Shown here in pieces: positions 1-8,497 of a stretch of DNA of 64,000 bases. The notes under the pieces are model-generated. The model did not search any database. It was not told where the DNA came from and saw nothing but the letters and a program-made list of their open reading frames with translations. How positions within the stretch are numbered: position 1 is the first letter of the stretch; each line of letters begins with the position of its first letter. Source of the DNA: Kribbella voronezhensis (GTDB lineage Bacteria > Actinomycetota > Actinomycetes > Propionibacteriales > Kribbellaceae); assembly GCF_004365175.1 (NCBI RefSeq), contig NZ_SOCE01000001.1:1785154-1849153 (forward strand), in the 5' to 3' direction. A program made the translations under genes and the position numbers.

Positions 1-1
1 T

Positions 2-55
2 CCGGACAGGCTCGTCCCCCTGGTCCCCCTCCTCCAGCAGGCAATCGCCCGCTAG
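2..55 (+). CDS. C-terminal end of an unidentified gene cut by the window edge
   Basis: Reading frame 2 is open from the window edge to a TAG at 53-55 and gives a plausible helical C-terminus ending LLQQAIAR. It meets the DinB gene tail to tail and the two stop codons overlap, a layout seen at most convergent gene pairs in this window. Only about 17 residues are visible, so neither family nor function can be assigned. It could also be chance. Confidence 0.35.
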   Translation, partial: PDRLVPLVPLLQQAIAR

Positions 56-552
56 CGGCCGGTGGTGCCGTCGAGTTGTTCGCGGAGGATGTCTGCGTGG
101 CCCGCGTGGCGACCGGTCTCCTCGATCAGGTGGATCAGCAGCCATCTCATCGACGGCGGTTCTCCTTTCCGAGGAGTCCGGGGCGCGGGCCGAGTCAGGT
201 CGGTGTAGCCGGCGATGACCTCGTTCGACCGGCTGACGGCTTCGCGGTACGCCGTGACGACGGTCTCCACCGTGTCGGTCGGGACCGGCCGCATCGTCGC
301 AGCCCAACTCCGGACGTCCTCGCCCAGGAAGTAGAACCGCTCGACAGCCGTCAGGTGCTTGACCAGCCCGAGCACATTGGTGCCCGAGGCAACTCCAGCC
401 GTCCGGACCTGCGGTTCAGGCGCTCCGACGACCTTCTCGACGATCGCACCTCTGAGGTAGTCGAGAAACGCCAACAAGACCGTCAATTCGTCACCATCGG
501 TTCGCGGCGGACCGGTGTCCGCCCGCCGAGCCTCGACAGTCTTCGTGACCAT
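52..552 (-). CDS. DinB-family (DUF664-like) protein
   Basis: This 166-residue protein has the four-helix DinB_2/DUF664 pattern. The N-terminal helix reads LLAFLDYLRGAIVEKV, a VKHLTAVERFYF segment supplies the first metal-type histidine, and a C-terminal LLIHLIEETGRHAGHAD segment supplies further histidines. DinB-fold proteins are usually divalent-metal enzymes, often thiol-dependent transferases or hydrolases, but members of this subgroup are mostly uncharacterised. The ATG start is backed by a strong GGAGGTGA ribosome site at 559-566. The gene diverges from the cupin regulator, and a perfect palindrome lies in the shared upstream region, so the two may be co-regulated. The family call is firm; the substrate is unknown. 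Confidence 0.85.
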   Translation of the reverse strand: MVTKTVEARRADTGPPRTDGDELTVLLAFLDYLRGAIVEKVVGAPEPQVRTAGVASGTNVLGLVKHLTAVERFYFLGEDVRSWAATMRPVPTDTVETVVTAYREAVSRSNEVIAGYTDLTRPAPRTPRKGEPPSMRWLLIHLIEETGRHAGHADILREQLDGTTGR

Positions 553-608
553 AGGTTGTCACCTCCGATCGCCAGCGTGCAGTGCGGGCGAGCGACCTTG
601 CAAGGAAA

Positions 609-624
609 ATTGCGGATCCGCAAT
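609..624. promoter_or_regulatory. 16-bp perfect palindrome, probable operator of the cupin regulator
   Basis: ATTGCGGATCCGCAAT is a perfect palindrome that ends one base before the C preceding the ATG at 626, in the divergent region between the DinB gene and the XRE-cupin gene. Its position at the start codon fits autorepression by the neighbouring regulator. That role is inferred from placement. Confidence 0.5.
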
Positions 625-625
625 C

Positions 626-1225
626 ATGGGAAGCATGGCAACCACCGAGGAAGACGTTCTTGCCGGCGTAGGACCACGGCTGCGAGCCCTGCGCCGGGCG
701 CGAGGGGTCACGCTGGCCGACCTGGCCGCCGAGACGGGTCTGACGGCGAGCACGTTGTCCCGGCTCGAGACCGGGAAACTCCGCCCCACGCTGGAACAAC
801 TGCTACCGCTGGCCCGCGCGCACGCCGTACCGCTGGACGACCTCGTCCAAGCCCCCTTGACCGGTGATCCCCGCATCCATCTGCGGCCCGTCCGGCGATT
901 CGGGCTGACCGTGGTGCCACTGACCAGGCGGCCGGGTGGAATCCAGGCCTACAAGGTGATCTATCCGCCCGCGAACCGGAAGCGCTCGATCAAGCTCCAG
1001 ACCCACGAAGGGTACGAGTGGTTCTACGTCCTCAACGGGCAGGTTCGCCTCATCCTCGGCGACCAGGATCTGCTCCTCGACGCCGGTGAGGCGGCCGAGT
1101 TCGACACCCGGCTGCCGCACGCGATCAGCAGTGCCGGAAACCAGCCGGCCGAACTGCTCACCTTGTTCGGAGCGCAAGGCGAGCGCGCCCATCTCGCCCC
1201 AGCGCCGGTGAGGGTCAACTCCTGA
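626..1225 (+). CDS. XRE-family regulator with C-terminal cupin sensor domain
   Basis: The 199-residue protein has an N-terminal helix-turn-helix (LRALRRARGVTLADLAAETG followed by TASTLSRLETGKLRPTLEQL, about residues 13-52). A C-terminal cupin_2 barrel follows, with HEGYEWFYVLNGQVRLILG and a later LPHAIS, which carry the usual metal or ligand ligands. XRE-cupin proteins are small-molecule-responsive regulators of neighbouring genes. I place the start at ATG 626 (a second ATG is at 635) because the open frame further upstream is not domain-like. The tail overlaps the convergent lytic transglycosylase by 11 bp. The effector is unknown; the divergent DinB gene is the likeliest target. Confidence 0.88.
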   Translation: MGSMATTEEDVLAGVGPRLRALRRARGVTLADLAAETGLTASTLSRLETGKLRPTLEQLLPLARAHAVPLDDLVQAPLTGDPRIHLRPVRRFGLTVVPLTRRPGGIQAYKVIYPPANRKRSIKLQTHEGYEWFYVLNGQVRLILGDQDLLLDAGEAAEFDTRLPHAISSAGNQPAELLTLFGAQGERAHLAPAPVRVNS

Positions 1226-1976
1226 CGGCGTCCCCGGCCTTCGTCCAGTTCTCGTGCAGTTCGTCGAGGTAGGACTGGGCCTGCGCGCCCGGCTTCGCGC
1301 CGGCCGCGAAGGCCCGCATGTTCCGCGCGCCGGTGTTGTAGCCGAGGGCAAGCAATTCGTCCCGGCCGAACTTCCCGCCGGTACGACGAGGCAGCCGGGC
1401 CGCGAGGTCGTGCAGGTGCCAGGCAGCCGCCTCGATCGCGAGGTCCGGATGATCGGGCAACTCGTCCCAGCGCCGGCCGGCGAAGGAACGGCCGCGCCTG
1501 ACCTCCTCGAAGGCGGCTCGGTGCATGTTGGCGATCCCGAACGCCGCGTCCGGCTTGAAGTGCTGCCACGAGCGTTCGAGCTCCGGGTCGTGCGGCTTGT
1601 AGTCCTCGTTGTAGAGGATCGCCATCAGCAACTGAGCGCTCACTCCGGCCCGAGCCGCCGACCCACGAACCTGGACGGCGAAGTGCGCCGGATCGTAGTT
1701 CACGAACCAGTCCCCGGAAGCCTCACCACTCGGCTCCGGCGTGACCGTCGGCTCGGACGAACCACCCGGCTTCACCGTGCCACCAGGCTTCACCGTGCCA
1801 CCCGGCTTCGATGTCGCACCAGGCTTCGGTGTGGCACTCGGCTTCGACGCGGCGCTCGGCGTAGCGGCAGCCGTGGGAGTGGACGGCGTCTTCGGTGAAT
1901 CGTCCCCGCGGGCAGCCCACGCCGCGACCACAACGGCCCCGATCGCCACCCACCACCAGCCCTTACTCACCCACAC
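1215..1976 (-). CDS. Membrane-anchored lytic transglycosylase-like (SLT domain) protein
   Basis: The 253-residue protein starts with an uncleaved-looking hydrophobic segment (WWWVAIGAVVVAAWAA). A low-complexity Pro/Thr/Lys/Gly linker spans about residues 27-85, and a lysozyme-like domain follows. In that domain LLMAILYNEDYKP holds the presumed catalytic glutamate, AFGIANMH resembles the FGIGQM motif, and LALGYNTG resembles the AYN(A/T)G motif of family-1 transglycosylases. It probably cleaves peptidoglycan outside the membrane, with the linker spanning the wall. The linker is built from repeated PGG(T/S)(V)KP units. Which glycan or wall-remodelling event it serves cannot be told from this locus. 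Confidence 0.8.
   Translation of the reverse strand: MWVSKGWWWVAIGAVVVAAWAARGDDSPKTPSTPTAAATPSAASKPSATPKPGATSKPGGTVKPGGTVKPGGSSEPTVTPEPSGEASGDWFVNYDPAHFAVQVRGSAARAGVSAQLLMAILYNEDYKPHDPELERSWQHFKPDAAFGIANMHRAAFEEVRRGRSFAGRRWDELPDHPDLAIEAAAWHLHDLAARLPRRTGGKFGRDELLALGYNTGARNMRAFAAGAKPGAQAQSYLDELHENWTKAGDAVRS
1765..1860. repeat. Degenerate tandem repeat encoding the transglycosylase linker
   Basis: Imperfect 15-18 bp units (GGCTTCACCGTGCCACC and variants) recur about five times. They encode a Pro-Gly-Lys-Thr-rich linker. The unit number could vary between strains through slippage. Confidence 0.6.
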
Positions 1977-2144
1977 CTCTCATCGACCCGGCACCGGACC
2001 ACCAACGATACCGAGCACTCCACGCCCGGCCCGGCAACCTGCCCCGACCGGCTCAGGTGACACATCCGAGCCACCAATCGGCGAACAGGGGCGACGACCT
2101 CTGGACACGCTCCGCTCAGGTGTGGTCACATTCCGCTGCGACAG

Positions 2145-2162
2145 ATTTACAACGCTGTAAAT
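2145..2162. promoter_or_regulatory. Inverted repeat upstream of the GH31 gene, LacI-type operator candidate
   Basis: ATTTACAACGCTGTAAAT has two 7-bp inverted arms around a 4-bp core with a central CG, the usual look of LacI-family sugar operators. It lies 27 bp upstream of the GTG start of the GH31 gene. No LacI gene is adjacent; the nearest in the window is near 40-41 kb, so the cognate regulator is unknown. Confidence 0.45.
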
Positions 2163-2189
2163 TTCCTCCTCCAGGAACGGAGTTCCATC

Positions 2190-5100
2190 GTGCGGACGAG
2201 AACAGCGACCACCTTCCGCCGGCTCTGCGCCCTCGCCCTCGCCGCCTGCGCGATCGCCGCGAGCACAGTCGCCCTGCCCGCCTCATCCGCCACCGCCACC
2301 GCGGACAGCCGGACGATCGTCGCCGGCAACGCCCGGTTCCAGGTGCTCTCCCCGACGCTGATCCGGACGGAGTACGCCGGTGACGGCCAGTTCCAAGACG
2401 CTTCGACCTTCAACGCCGTCGGCCGCAACGCCTTCCCTGCAACGCCCTTCACCTCATCGATCTCCGGCGGCGTCCTGACCATCCGGACGCGGGCGACAAC
2501 CCTGACGTACCGGCTCGGCTCCGGCCCGTTCGACGCCGGCAACCTCAGCCTCAACCTCAACGCCGGAACCGCCGGAACCGCCGGGACCGCCGCGGTCGCC
2601 GCCGCGCCCTGGCATCGCCTGACCTGCCCGGTCGGCGCGCTCTGTGAAGCCGAAGACCTCACCGCCGACGGCCTCGGTACCGCGACCGACCACAACGGCT
2701 ACACCGGCGGCGGATTCCTCGCCGGGTTCGAAACGACCGGCGCACAAGCCTCGGCAGACGTGAGCGCCACCACGGCAGGCACCTACACGCTGACCACGCG
2801 GTATGCCAATGGCACCGGCGGCGACGGCAAACACGAAGTACGGACGCTCAGTCTGTCCGTCGACGGCGGCGCGCCGACCACGCTGACCTTCGCGCCGACC
2901 GACGGCTGGGATTCGTGGGCGCTCGCGTCGGCTCCGATCACGCTCGGTGCCGGGCATCACGTCGTACGACTCAGCCGGTCCGCCGCCGACTCCGGGAACG
3001 TCAACGTCGACAGCTTCGCGATACTCAAGGCCGGCTCCGGCTATCCGCCTGCGAGCGCACGCGCGTACGGCGACTGCGCGTTCGGGGTCAGCTGCGAGGC
3101 AGAGGCCGGGCTGCCCGGTGGCTCGGCCAAGCTGGCGAGCGACCACCCGGCGTACGCGGGACGCGGCTTCATCGACGAACTCAACGACGGGTCGAGCCTC
3201 ACCCAGCGCATCGTCGGCGTTCCCGCGGACGGCACCTATCAACTCTCCCTCCGCTACGCCAACGGCACCGGGGGCGACGGCAAGCACGAGACCCGGACCG
3301 CCGCCGTCACGGCAGCCGGCGTGACCCGTACGGCGTCGTTCCCCGCGACCACCGACTGGGACACCTGGAGCACCACCTCGGTCCCCGTCGACCTCAAGGC
3401 GGGCACGAACGAGGTCGTCCTCGGCTGCCCTGGTACGACGAGTTGCCACGTGAACCTCGACACGCTCGCGGTCACCACCATCGGCGTACCGGCTCCGCAG
3501 CCGCACCTCGCCCTCGGCGGATACCGTCGCGGGCTGGACGGTGTGAACGGCGACAACGGCACGCCCTCCACCACCGAGGGACTCCTCCATCGAGACGGCT
3601 GGTACCTCCTCGACGACACGACCTCGGCGCTCTACGACACCGGGAGTCGCAGGACAACGCAGCGACCGGCGCACGGCGCGAGCCCGTACCAGGACGGCTA
3701 CGTCTTCGCATTCGGCCATGACTACAAGGCGGGCCTCGGCGATCTGGCAACGCTGACCGGACCACCGCAACTGCTCCCCCGGTGGGCGTACGGCGTCTGG
3801 TACTCCGAGTACTTCGATCGCACCGCCGCCGACTACCGCGACACCATCCTGCCGCGGTTCCGCGCCAACGGCGTACCGCTGGACGTGCTCGTCACCGACA
3901 CCGACTTCAAGGCACCGGACACCTGGAACGGCTGGCAGTTCGACCGGACGAAGTTCCCCGATCCGGCCGGGTTCTTCGCCTGGTCGAAGTCACAGGGGCT
4001 GCACAACAACCTCAACGTCCACCCGAGCATCATGGGCTCCGACCCACAGTTCGCCCAGGCACAGGCCACCGCGAAGGGGAAGCTGACCAAATCCGGCTGC
4101 GGCACGGACTGCTACGTCTTCGACTGGAGCGACCCCGACCAGCTCAAGGCCTACCTCGACCTGCACCGCGAGATGATGCGACAGGGCAACGACTTCTGGT
4201 GGCTCGACTGGTGTTGCGACAGCTCTCGCTCCAGCCTGCCCGGCGTCACGCCGGACGCCTGGATCAACCAGCAGTACGCCGATCTCGCCGCGCCCGCGAT
4301 CGGCCGCGGGTTCGTCATCTCCCGGGCCTACGGGTCCTTGCAGGCCGGTGGTTACGGCGGCCCGATCGGTCTGGCGACCGGTCCGTGGGCGGACAAGCGG
4401 AGCACCTTGCACTTCACCGGTGACACCTCGTCGACGTGGGGCACGCTGGCGATGGAGGTCGGCGTGACGCCGGCCGAATCCGCGGCGACCGGCATGTCCG
4501 CGATCAGCCACGACATCGGCGGCCACAACGACACCACCGGCCTGCCCGGCAGCGAGATCTACACGTCCGGCGGGCAACAGCGCCGTACGGCCAAGCTGCC
4601 CGACGACATGTACGCGCGCTGGGTCCAGCTCGGCACGTTCCAGCCGATCGACCGGTTGCACAGCAATCACAGCGACCGGCTCCCCTGGCAGTACGGTACT
4701 GCGGCGGCGCAGTCGGCGACCCGATTCCTCAACCTGCGCGAGAATCTGGTGCCTTACACCTACACGCTCGCCCAGCAGGCGGCGACGACCGGCGTACCGG
4801 TGGTCCGGCCGACGTACCTGGAGTATCCGGAGGAACCGACGGCGTACACGGCCGCCGGCAGCGAGTACTTCTACGGGCCCGATCTCCTGGTCGCTCCGGT
4901 GACGACGCCGGGGACGCAGGCGACCACCACCGTCTGGTTCCCGCCCGGCCAGTGGACGGACTACTTCACCGGCAAGACGTACGCCGGTGGAACGACCCAG
5001 CAGATCACGACCGGCCTCGACACCATGCCGGTGTTCCTCCGGGCCGGCGGCATCATGACGACGCGCACCGCGAACGTGGCGAACGACGGACAGAACCCGT

Positions 5101-5420
5101 TGACCAAGGCAACGGCAACCGTTGCCACCGGCGCCAACGGAACGTTCACGCTCTACGAGGACAACGGCTCGACGACGAACAAGTCGCAGAGCACGAGGAC
5201 CGGGCTCACCTACACGGAGAATCATGGCAGGCACACGCTGACCATCGGCCCCTCACAAGGCCGGTTCCCAGGTCAGGTGAGCGCACGGGAGTGGACGGTC
5301 AAGTTCCTCGGCGTACCGACGGCACCCGCCAAGGTCAGCGGCAGCCGCAACTGGTCCTGGGACGCGACCACCCGGAGCCTCACCGTGCAGGTCAGCTCCA
5401 CCCACCGGATCTCGTTCTGA
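2190..5420 (+). CDS. Secreted GH31-family glycosidase with two CBM35-like modules
   Basis: This 1076-residue secreted protein has a Sec signal peptide to about residue 38. The N-terminal beta domain is interrupted by two CBM35-like modules (about 152-277 and 302-429, each opening with C-E-A-E). The beta domain then resumes and leads into the GH31 barrel. FWWLDWCCD holds the likely nucleophile Asp673, and FTGDTSSTWG holds the likely acid/base Asp745. A C-terminal beta domain follows, with the usual LLVAPV stretch. GH31 enzymes are retaining alpha-glycosidases (glucosidase, xylosidase, galactosidase and others); the exact substrate is not decided. Start GTG 2190 follows a GGAACGGAG site. It ends 3 bp from a convergent membrane-protein gene. 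Confidence 0.9.
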   Translation: MRTRTATTFRRLCALALAACAIAASTVALPASSATATADSRTIVAGNARFQVLSPTLIRTEYAGDGQFQDASTFNAVGRNAFPATPFTSSISGGVLTIRTRATTLTYRLGSGPFDAGNLSLNLNAGTAGTAGTAAVAAAPWHRLTCPVGALCEAEDLTADGLGTATDHNGYTGGGFLAGFETTGAQASADVSATTAGTYTLTTRYANGTGGDGKHEVRTLSLSVDGGAPTTLTFAPTDGWDSWALASAPITLGAGHHVVRLSRSAADSGNVNVDSFAILKAGSGYPPASARAYGDCAFGVSCEAEAGLPGGSAKLASDHPAYAGRGFIDELNDGSSLTQRIVGVPADGTYQLSLRYANGTGGDGKHETRTAAVTAAGVTRTASFPATTDWDTWSTTSVPVDLKAGTNEVVLGCPGTTSCHVNLDTLAVTTIGVPAPQPHLALGGYRRGLDGVNGDNGTPSTTEGLLHRDGWYLLDDTTSALYDTGSRRTTQRPAHGASPYQDGYVFAFGHDYKAGLGDLATLTGPPQLLPRWAYGVWYSEYFDRTAADYRDTILPRFRANGVPLDVLVTDTDFKAPDTWNGWQFDRTKFPDPAGFFAWSKSQGLHNNLNVHPSIMGSDPQFAQAQATAKGKLTKSGCGTDCYVFDWSDPDQLKAYLDLHREMMRQGNDFWWLDWCCDSSRSSLPGVTPDAWINQQYADLAAPAIGRGFVISRAYGSLQAGGYGGPIGLATGPWADKRSTLHFTGDTSSTWGTLAMEVGVTPAESAATGMSAISHDIGGHNDTTGLPGSEIYTSGGQQRRTAKLPDDMYARWVQLGTFQPIDRLHSNHSDRLPWQYGTAAAQSATRFLNLRENLVPYTYTLAQQAATTGVPVVRPTYLEYPEEPTAYTAAGSEYFYGPDLLVAPVTTPGTQATTTVWFPPGQWTDYFTGKTYAGGTTQQITTGLDTMPVFLRAGGIMTTRTANVANDGQNPLTKATATVATGANGTFTLYEDNGSTTNKSQSTRTGLTYTENHGRHTLTIGPSQGRFPGQVSAREWTVKFLGVPTAPAKVSGSRNWSWDATTRSLTVQVSSTHRISF

Positions 5421-5423
5421 GAC

Positions 5424-5852
5424 TCAGTCGAAGGGACCCGAGCCCGGCTCGACGTTACCGCCGCCGAGCAGCTCCGAACCGTCGGTGGTCCGGCCGGGCT
5501 CGGGGATCCTGTCGGCGTACCGCTTGACCCGGGCGATCGCGAGCAGGATGGGAAGGCCGACGAGGCCGACGACGAGCAGCAGTACGCCGGGGAGCCGGTA
5601 GCCGGGATCGCGCAACAGCAAGATCCCGGCTACCGCCGCGCCTGCCGCCACCGCGCCCCACGGGCCGATCGTCCAGCGCCGCGCCATCCCGGCGACCGCC
5701 AGCCAGCCCGCCACCACGGCGACCACGGCCGCGGCAGTCGACGCCGCGCTCTCGTCGAGCGTCGCCGCGGCCACCAAGGCCGCGACCAGGACGAGGAGAG
5801 CAAGCCAGGCAGGAACCCGTGGCGCTGGTCGCGGATCGCGCAGTTCGGTCAC
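5424..5852 (-). CDS. Small hydrophobic membrane protein, function unknown
   Basis: The 142-residue protein has about four predicted membrane helices (VPAWLALLVLVAALVAA, AAVVAVVAGWLAVAG, GAVAAGAAVAGILLL, PGVLLLVVGLVGLPILLAI). A basic turn and a soluble Gly/Pro-rich C-terminus follow. I do not recognise a family. Similar short four-helix proteins are common and uncharacterised in actinobacteria. It stands alone between the GH31 gene and the serine hydrolase and looks unlinked to the sugar genes. Confidence 0.7.
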   Translation of the reverse strand: MTELRDPRPAPRVPAWLALLVLVAALVAAATLDESAASTAAAVVAVVAGWLAVAGMARRWTIGPWGAVAAGAAVAGILLLRDPGYRLPGVLLLVVGLVGLPILLAIARVKRYADRIPEPGRTTDGSELLGGGNVEPGSGPFD

Positions 5853-5993
5853 GGCGACTCACAGTACAAGCCCCCGATCCGGCCCGGCAAAGGTAGAGCC
5901 TGCTGTAGCCCGATCCGCCCGGCAGCTGGATGGTTCGGCGACCGCTCCGTTCCTAGCGTTGGGACCAACCACAACGTCCCTCAAGGAGCAGTC

Positions 5994-7190
5994 ATGACCG
6001 AGCCCTCCCGCCCAGATCTCAAGCACCGCATCCGCCTGTCCGGCAAGCGGTTCGCGGTGGCCGTGACCGCGGTCGCGGCGCTCACCGGTCTTGCCGGTGC
6101 GGCGAACCTCACCTCGGCCGCACCAGAGGCCGAAGCCGCGACCAGCCGTCCGCACAGCGCCGTCCAGGGCAGTTTGGACAAACTTGTCCAGGGCAACAGT
6201 TTTCCCGGCGCCATCGCCACCGTCCGGGATCGATCCGGCCACGTCCGCACCTACACGGCAGGCGTCGCGGACCGTACGACGGGTGCGCGGATCGCGCCCG
6301 ACGGCCGGGTCCGGATCGGCAGCAACACCAAGCCGTTCACCTCGACCGTCGTCCTGCAGTTGGTGGGCGAAGGAAAGATCGGCCTCGACACCCCGATCGA
6401 GAAGTATCTTCCGGGCATGGTCCGGGGCAACGGCATCGACGGTCGTCGGATCACCGTCCGGCAGGTGCTGCAGCACACCAGCGGGATCCCGGACTACGAC
6501 GACATCCTGGTCGACTTCCTGCCGCTGCAGCACACCTACTGGGAACCGCGCGAGATGGTCGACGTCGCGCTGCGCAGGAAGGCTTCCTTCCCGCCCGGTA
6601 AGGGCTGGGAGTACAGCAACACCAACTACATCCTGGCCGGCCTGATCGCCCAGAAGGTCACCGGCCGCCCGATCGGCGAGGAGATCACCCGCCGGGTGAT
6701 CAATCGTGCGGGACTGCGCGACACCTACTGGCCCGCCTTGGGCGACCAGCGCATCCTCGGTCCGCACCCGCACGGCTACTACAAGACCACGCCCGACGGC
6801 AAGGAAGCCGACGTCACCGAACTCGATCCGTCCCTCGGCTGGTCCGCGGGTCAGATGATCAGCACCCCCGCGGACCTGAACCGCTTCTTCACCGCTCTCA
6901 TCGACGGCAAGCTGCTGAAACCCGCGCAACTCAAGGAGATGCTGACGACCGTGGACGCACCCGACTTCGACGTCGTCGGCGGTTCGCGGTACGGCCTCGG
7001 TATCGCCCAGCTCAAGCTGTCCTGCGGGGGCACCGCCTGGACCCACGGTGGCGACATCTTCGGCTTCGAGACCCGCAACGCCGTCACCACTGACGGCCGT
7101 GAGGCGGCCATCGCGGTCACCGCCATGCCCACCACCATCGACGACGCCAAGCGAGTCGCGCACTCTCTCGACACCGCGCTTTGCAGCTAA
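5994..7190 (+). CDS. Secreted serine hydrolase of the beta-lactamase / D-Ala-D-Ala carboxypeptidase class
   Basis: This 398-residue exported protein has a basic N-terminus and a hydrophobic signal segment at about residues 20-45. It carries the three class C/DD-peptidase motifs: S110-N-T-K113, Y207-S-N209, and H351-G-G353 in place of KTG. The family contains carboxypeptidases, esterases and amidases, and the HGG variant is common among actinobacterial members. True beta-lactamase activity is therefore not implied. The start ATG lies behind AAGGAG at 5983-5988. Its stop overlaps the stop of the convergent Gfo/Idh gene by 4 bp. Confidence 0.88.
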   Translation: MTEPSRPDLKHRIRLSGKRFAVAVTAVAALTGLAGAANLTSAAPEAEAATSRPHSAVQGSLDKLVQGNSFPGAIATVRDRSGHVRTYTAGVADRTTGARIAPDGRVRIGSNTKPFTSTVVLQLVGEGKIGLDTPIEKYLPGMVRGNGIDGRRITVRQVLQHTSGIPDYDDILVDFLPLQHTYWEPREMVDVALRRKASFPPGKGWEYSNTNYILAGLIAQKVTGRPIGEEITRRVINRAGLRDTYWPALGDQRILGPHPHGYYKTTPDGKEADVTELDPSLGWSAGQMISTPADLNRFFTALIDGKLLKPAQLKEMLTTVDAPDFDVVGGSRYGLGIAQLKLSCGGTAWTHGGDIFGFETRNAVTTDGREAAIAVTAMPTTIDDAKRVAHSLDTALCS

Positions 7191-8422
7191 AGAGAAACGA
7201 CAGTGCCGGTCGTCCGGGCCTCTTCGGCGGCCCAGACGACCCGGTGCGTCGCAAGGCTGGTGACAGCGTCGGTGGGCAGCAGGGCCGGATCGTCTGACGC
7301 GACCGCTCGCAAGAAGGTGGCCGTGAGTTCCTGGTCGCCGCCACCGTGACCGTCGCCATCGGCTTCCGGTACGGCGAGGAGCTCTTCCGCGCCGGTCCGG
7401 AAGTCGACCAGCCGGATCGTGCTGCCGTCGCCGTCCAGGAAGCCGTGCGTACCGAGGAGTCTGGTCCGGCGATGCTCCATCGGCGTGAACGCGCTCATCG
7501 TGAACGAGCAGGTGGCGCCGTCGGCGAACTCCAGGTTCACCACCTGATGGTCGACGACGTCGTTGTCACAGGCATACACGCATCTGCCGTACGGCCCGGT
7601 CCGGAGCGCCTCCAGTACGCCGGCTTCCGTACGCTCGTCCGTCACCGCGCCGAGCGGCCAGAAATGCTGATCAGGCTCAGCCAGGCAGTCGAGATAGAGA
7701 CGCTTGGCCGAATACGGGCAGGTCGGCTCCAGCGGACAGTCGAGGCATCGGGCCGCGGCCCCGGCCGGTCGCTCGGACGCCCGGAAATGGGTGAGGCTAC
7801 CGAACGAACTGACCCGCGCCGGCGCGGCGCCGAACAGGTGCACCAGCCAGTCGAGATCGTGGCAGGCCTTGGTGAGCAGCATCGGCGCCGAGGTGTCCGC
7901 TCGCCGCCAGTGGCCGCGGACGAACGAATGCGCCTGATGCCACCAGCCGACCGGTTCCAGGTGCTGCACGTTCACCAGCCGGCCGATCCGGCCGGACCCG
8001 AGCAATTCCTTCACCATCCGCGTGTACGGCGTGTATCTCAGCACATGGCACACCGCCAGGATGATCCCGTTGCGTTCCGCAGCGGTCGCGATCGCGGCGG
8101 CATCCTGCTCGGTCGTCGCCATCGGCTTCTCCAGCAGCAGGTGATAGCCGAGATCCGCCAACCGCACGGCGGGAGCCCGATGCAACTGGTCCTGCGTCGC
8201 GATGATCGCCGCATCGGCCAGCCGTCCGGCGTCCGCGAGCTCGGCCCAGTCGGCGTACAGACGCTCGGGCGGTACGCCGAACTCGGTGCCGAGCGCCGAT
8301 CGGCGACCCGGATCCGGCTCGGCGATCGCGGTCACCCGGGCCGCCCCGGAGCCGACCGCGCCGCGAGCGTAGAGCTGGCCCCGCAGGCCGCCGCCGACCA
8401 GGGCTAGAGTCACGGTTGTCAT
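7187..8422 (-). CDS. Gfo/Idh/MocA-family NAD(P)-dependent oxidoreductase
   Basis: The 411-residue protein opens with a Rossmann fingerprint (TLALVGGGLRGQLYARG), has the family motif LLEKPMAT, and ends in the dehydrogenase-type alpha/beta domain. A short cysteine cluster (CLDCPLEPTC) sits mid-protein and may bind metal. Such enzymes oxidise or reduce sugars and inositols. I prefer ATG 8422 over the longer frame from 8470 because AAAGGA precedes it and the Rossmann fold starts there. It diverges from the ROK regulator, and its promoter shares an element with the ABC operon promoter. It likely processes the sugar imported by that transporter. Confidence 0.9.
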   Translation of the reverse strand: MTTVTLALVGGGLRGQLYARGAVGSGAARVTAIAEPDPGRRSALGTEFGVPPERLYADWAELADAGRLADAAIIATQDQLHRAPAVRLADLGYHLLLEKPMATTEQDAAAIATAAERNGIILAVCHVLRYTPYTRMVKELLGSGRIGRLVNVQHLEPVGWWHQAHSFVRGHWRRADTSAPMLLTKACHDLDWLVHLFGAAPARVSSFGSLTHFRASERPAGAAARCLDCPLEPTCPYSAKRLYLDCLAEPDQHFWPLGAVTDERTEAGVLEALRTGPYGRCVYACDNDVVDHQVVNLEFADGATCSFTMSAFTPMEHRRTRLLGTHGFLDGDGSTIRLVDFRTGAEELLAVPEADGDGHGGGDQELTATFLRAVASDDPALLPTDAVTSLATHRVVWAAEEARTTGTVVSL

Positions 8423-8440
8423 GGAATCCTTTCCCCGAGT

Positions 8441-8470
8441 TATTAAGGAGTCCATCATTATTGACATCAA
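8441..8470 (-). promoter_or_regulatory. Gfo/Idh promoter with GGACTCC element
   Basis: On the minus strand TTGATG (8470-8465), an 18-bp spacer and TTAATA (8446-8441) form a promoter-like pair. The spacer ends in GGACTCC directly before the -10 box. The same word sits at the equivalent position of the ABC operon promoter at 9694-9723. Joint control by the adjacent ROK protein is inferred. Confidence 0.5.
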
Positions 8471-8497
8471 AGACGACGAACCTCAAGGGGCGGGACG

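Noticed and set aside
2454..5234. Long minus-strand open frames across the GH31 gene (2454-3770 and 3990-5234)
   Set aside because: They lie antisense to a clear enzyme, are Arg/Gly/Val-rich and have no domain pattern; high GC makes such shadows common.
5994..7190. True antibiotic-resistance beta-lactamase
   Set aside because: The HGG motif replaces KTG and the family is functionally broad; no resistance context is seen.
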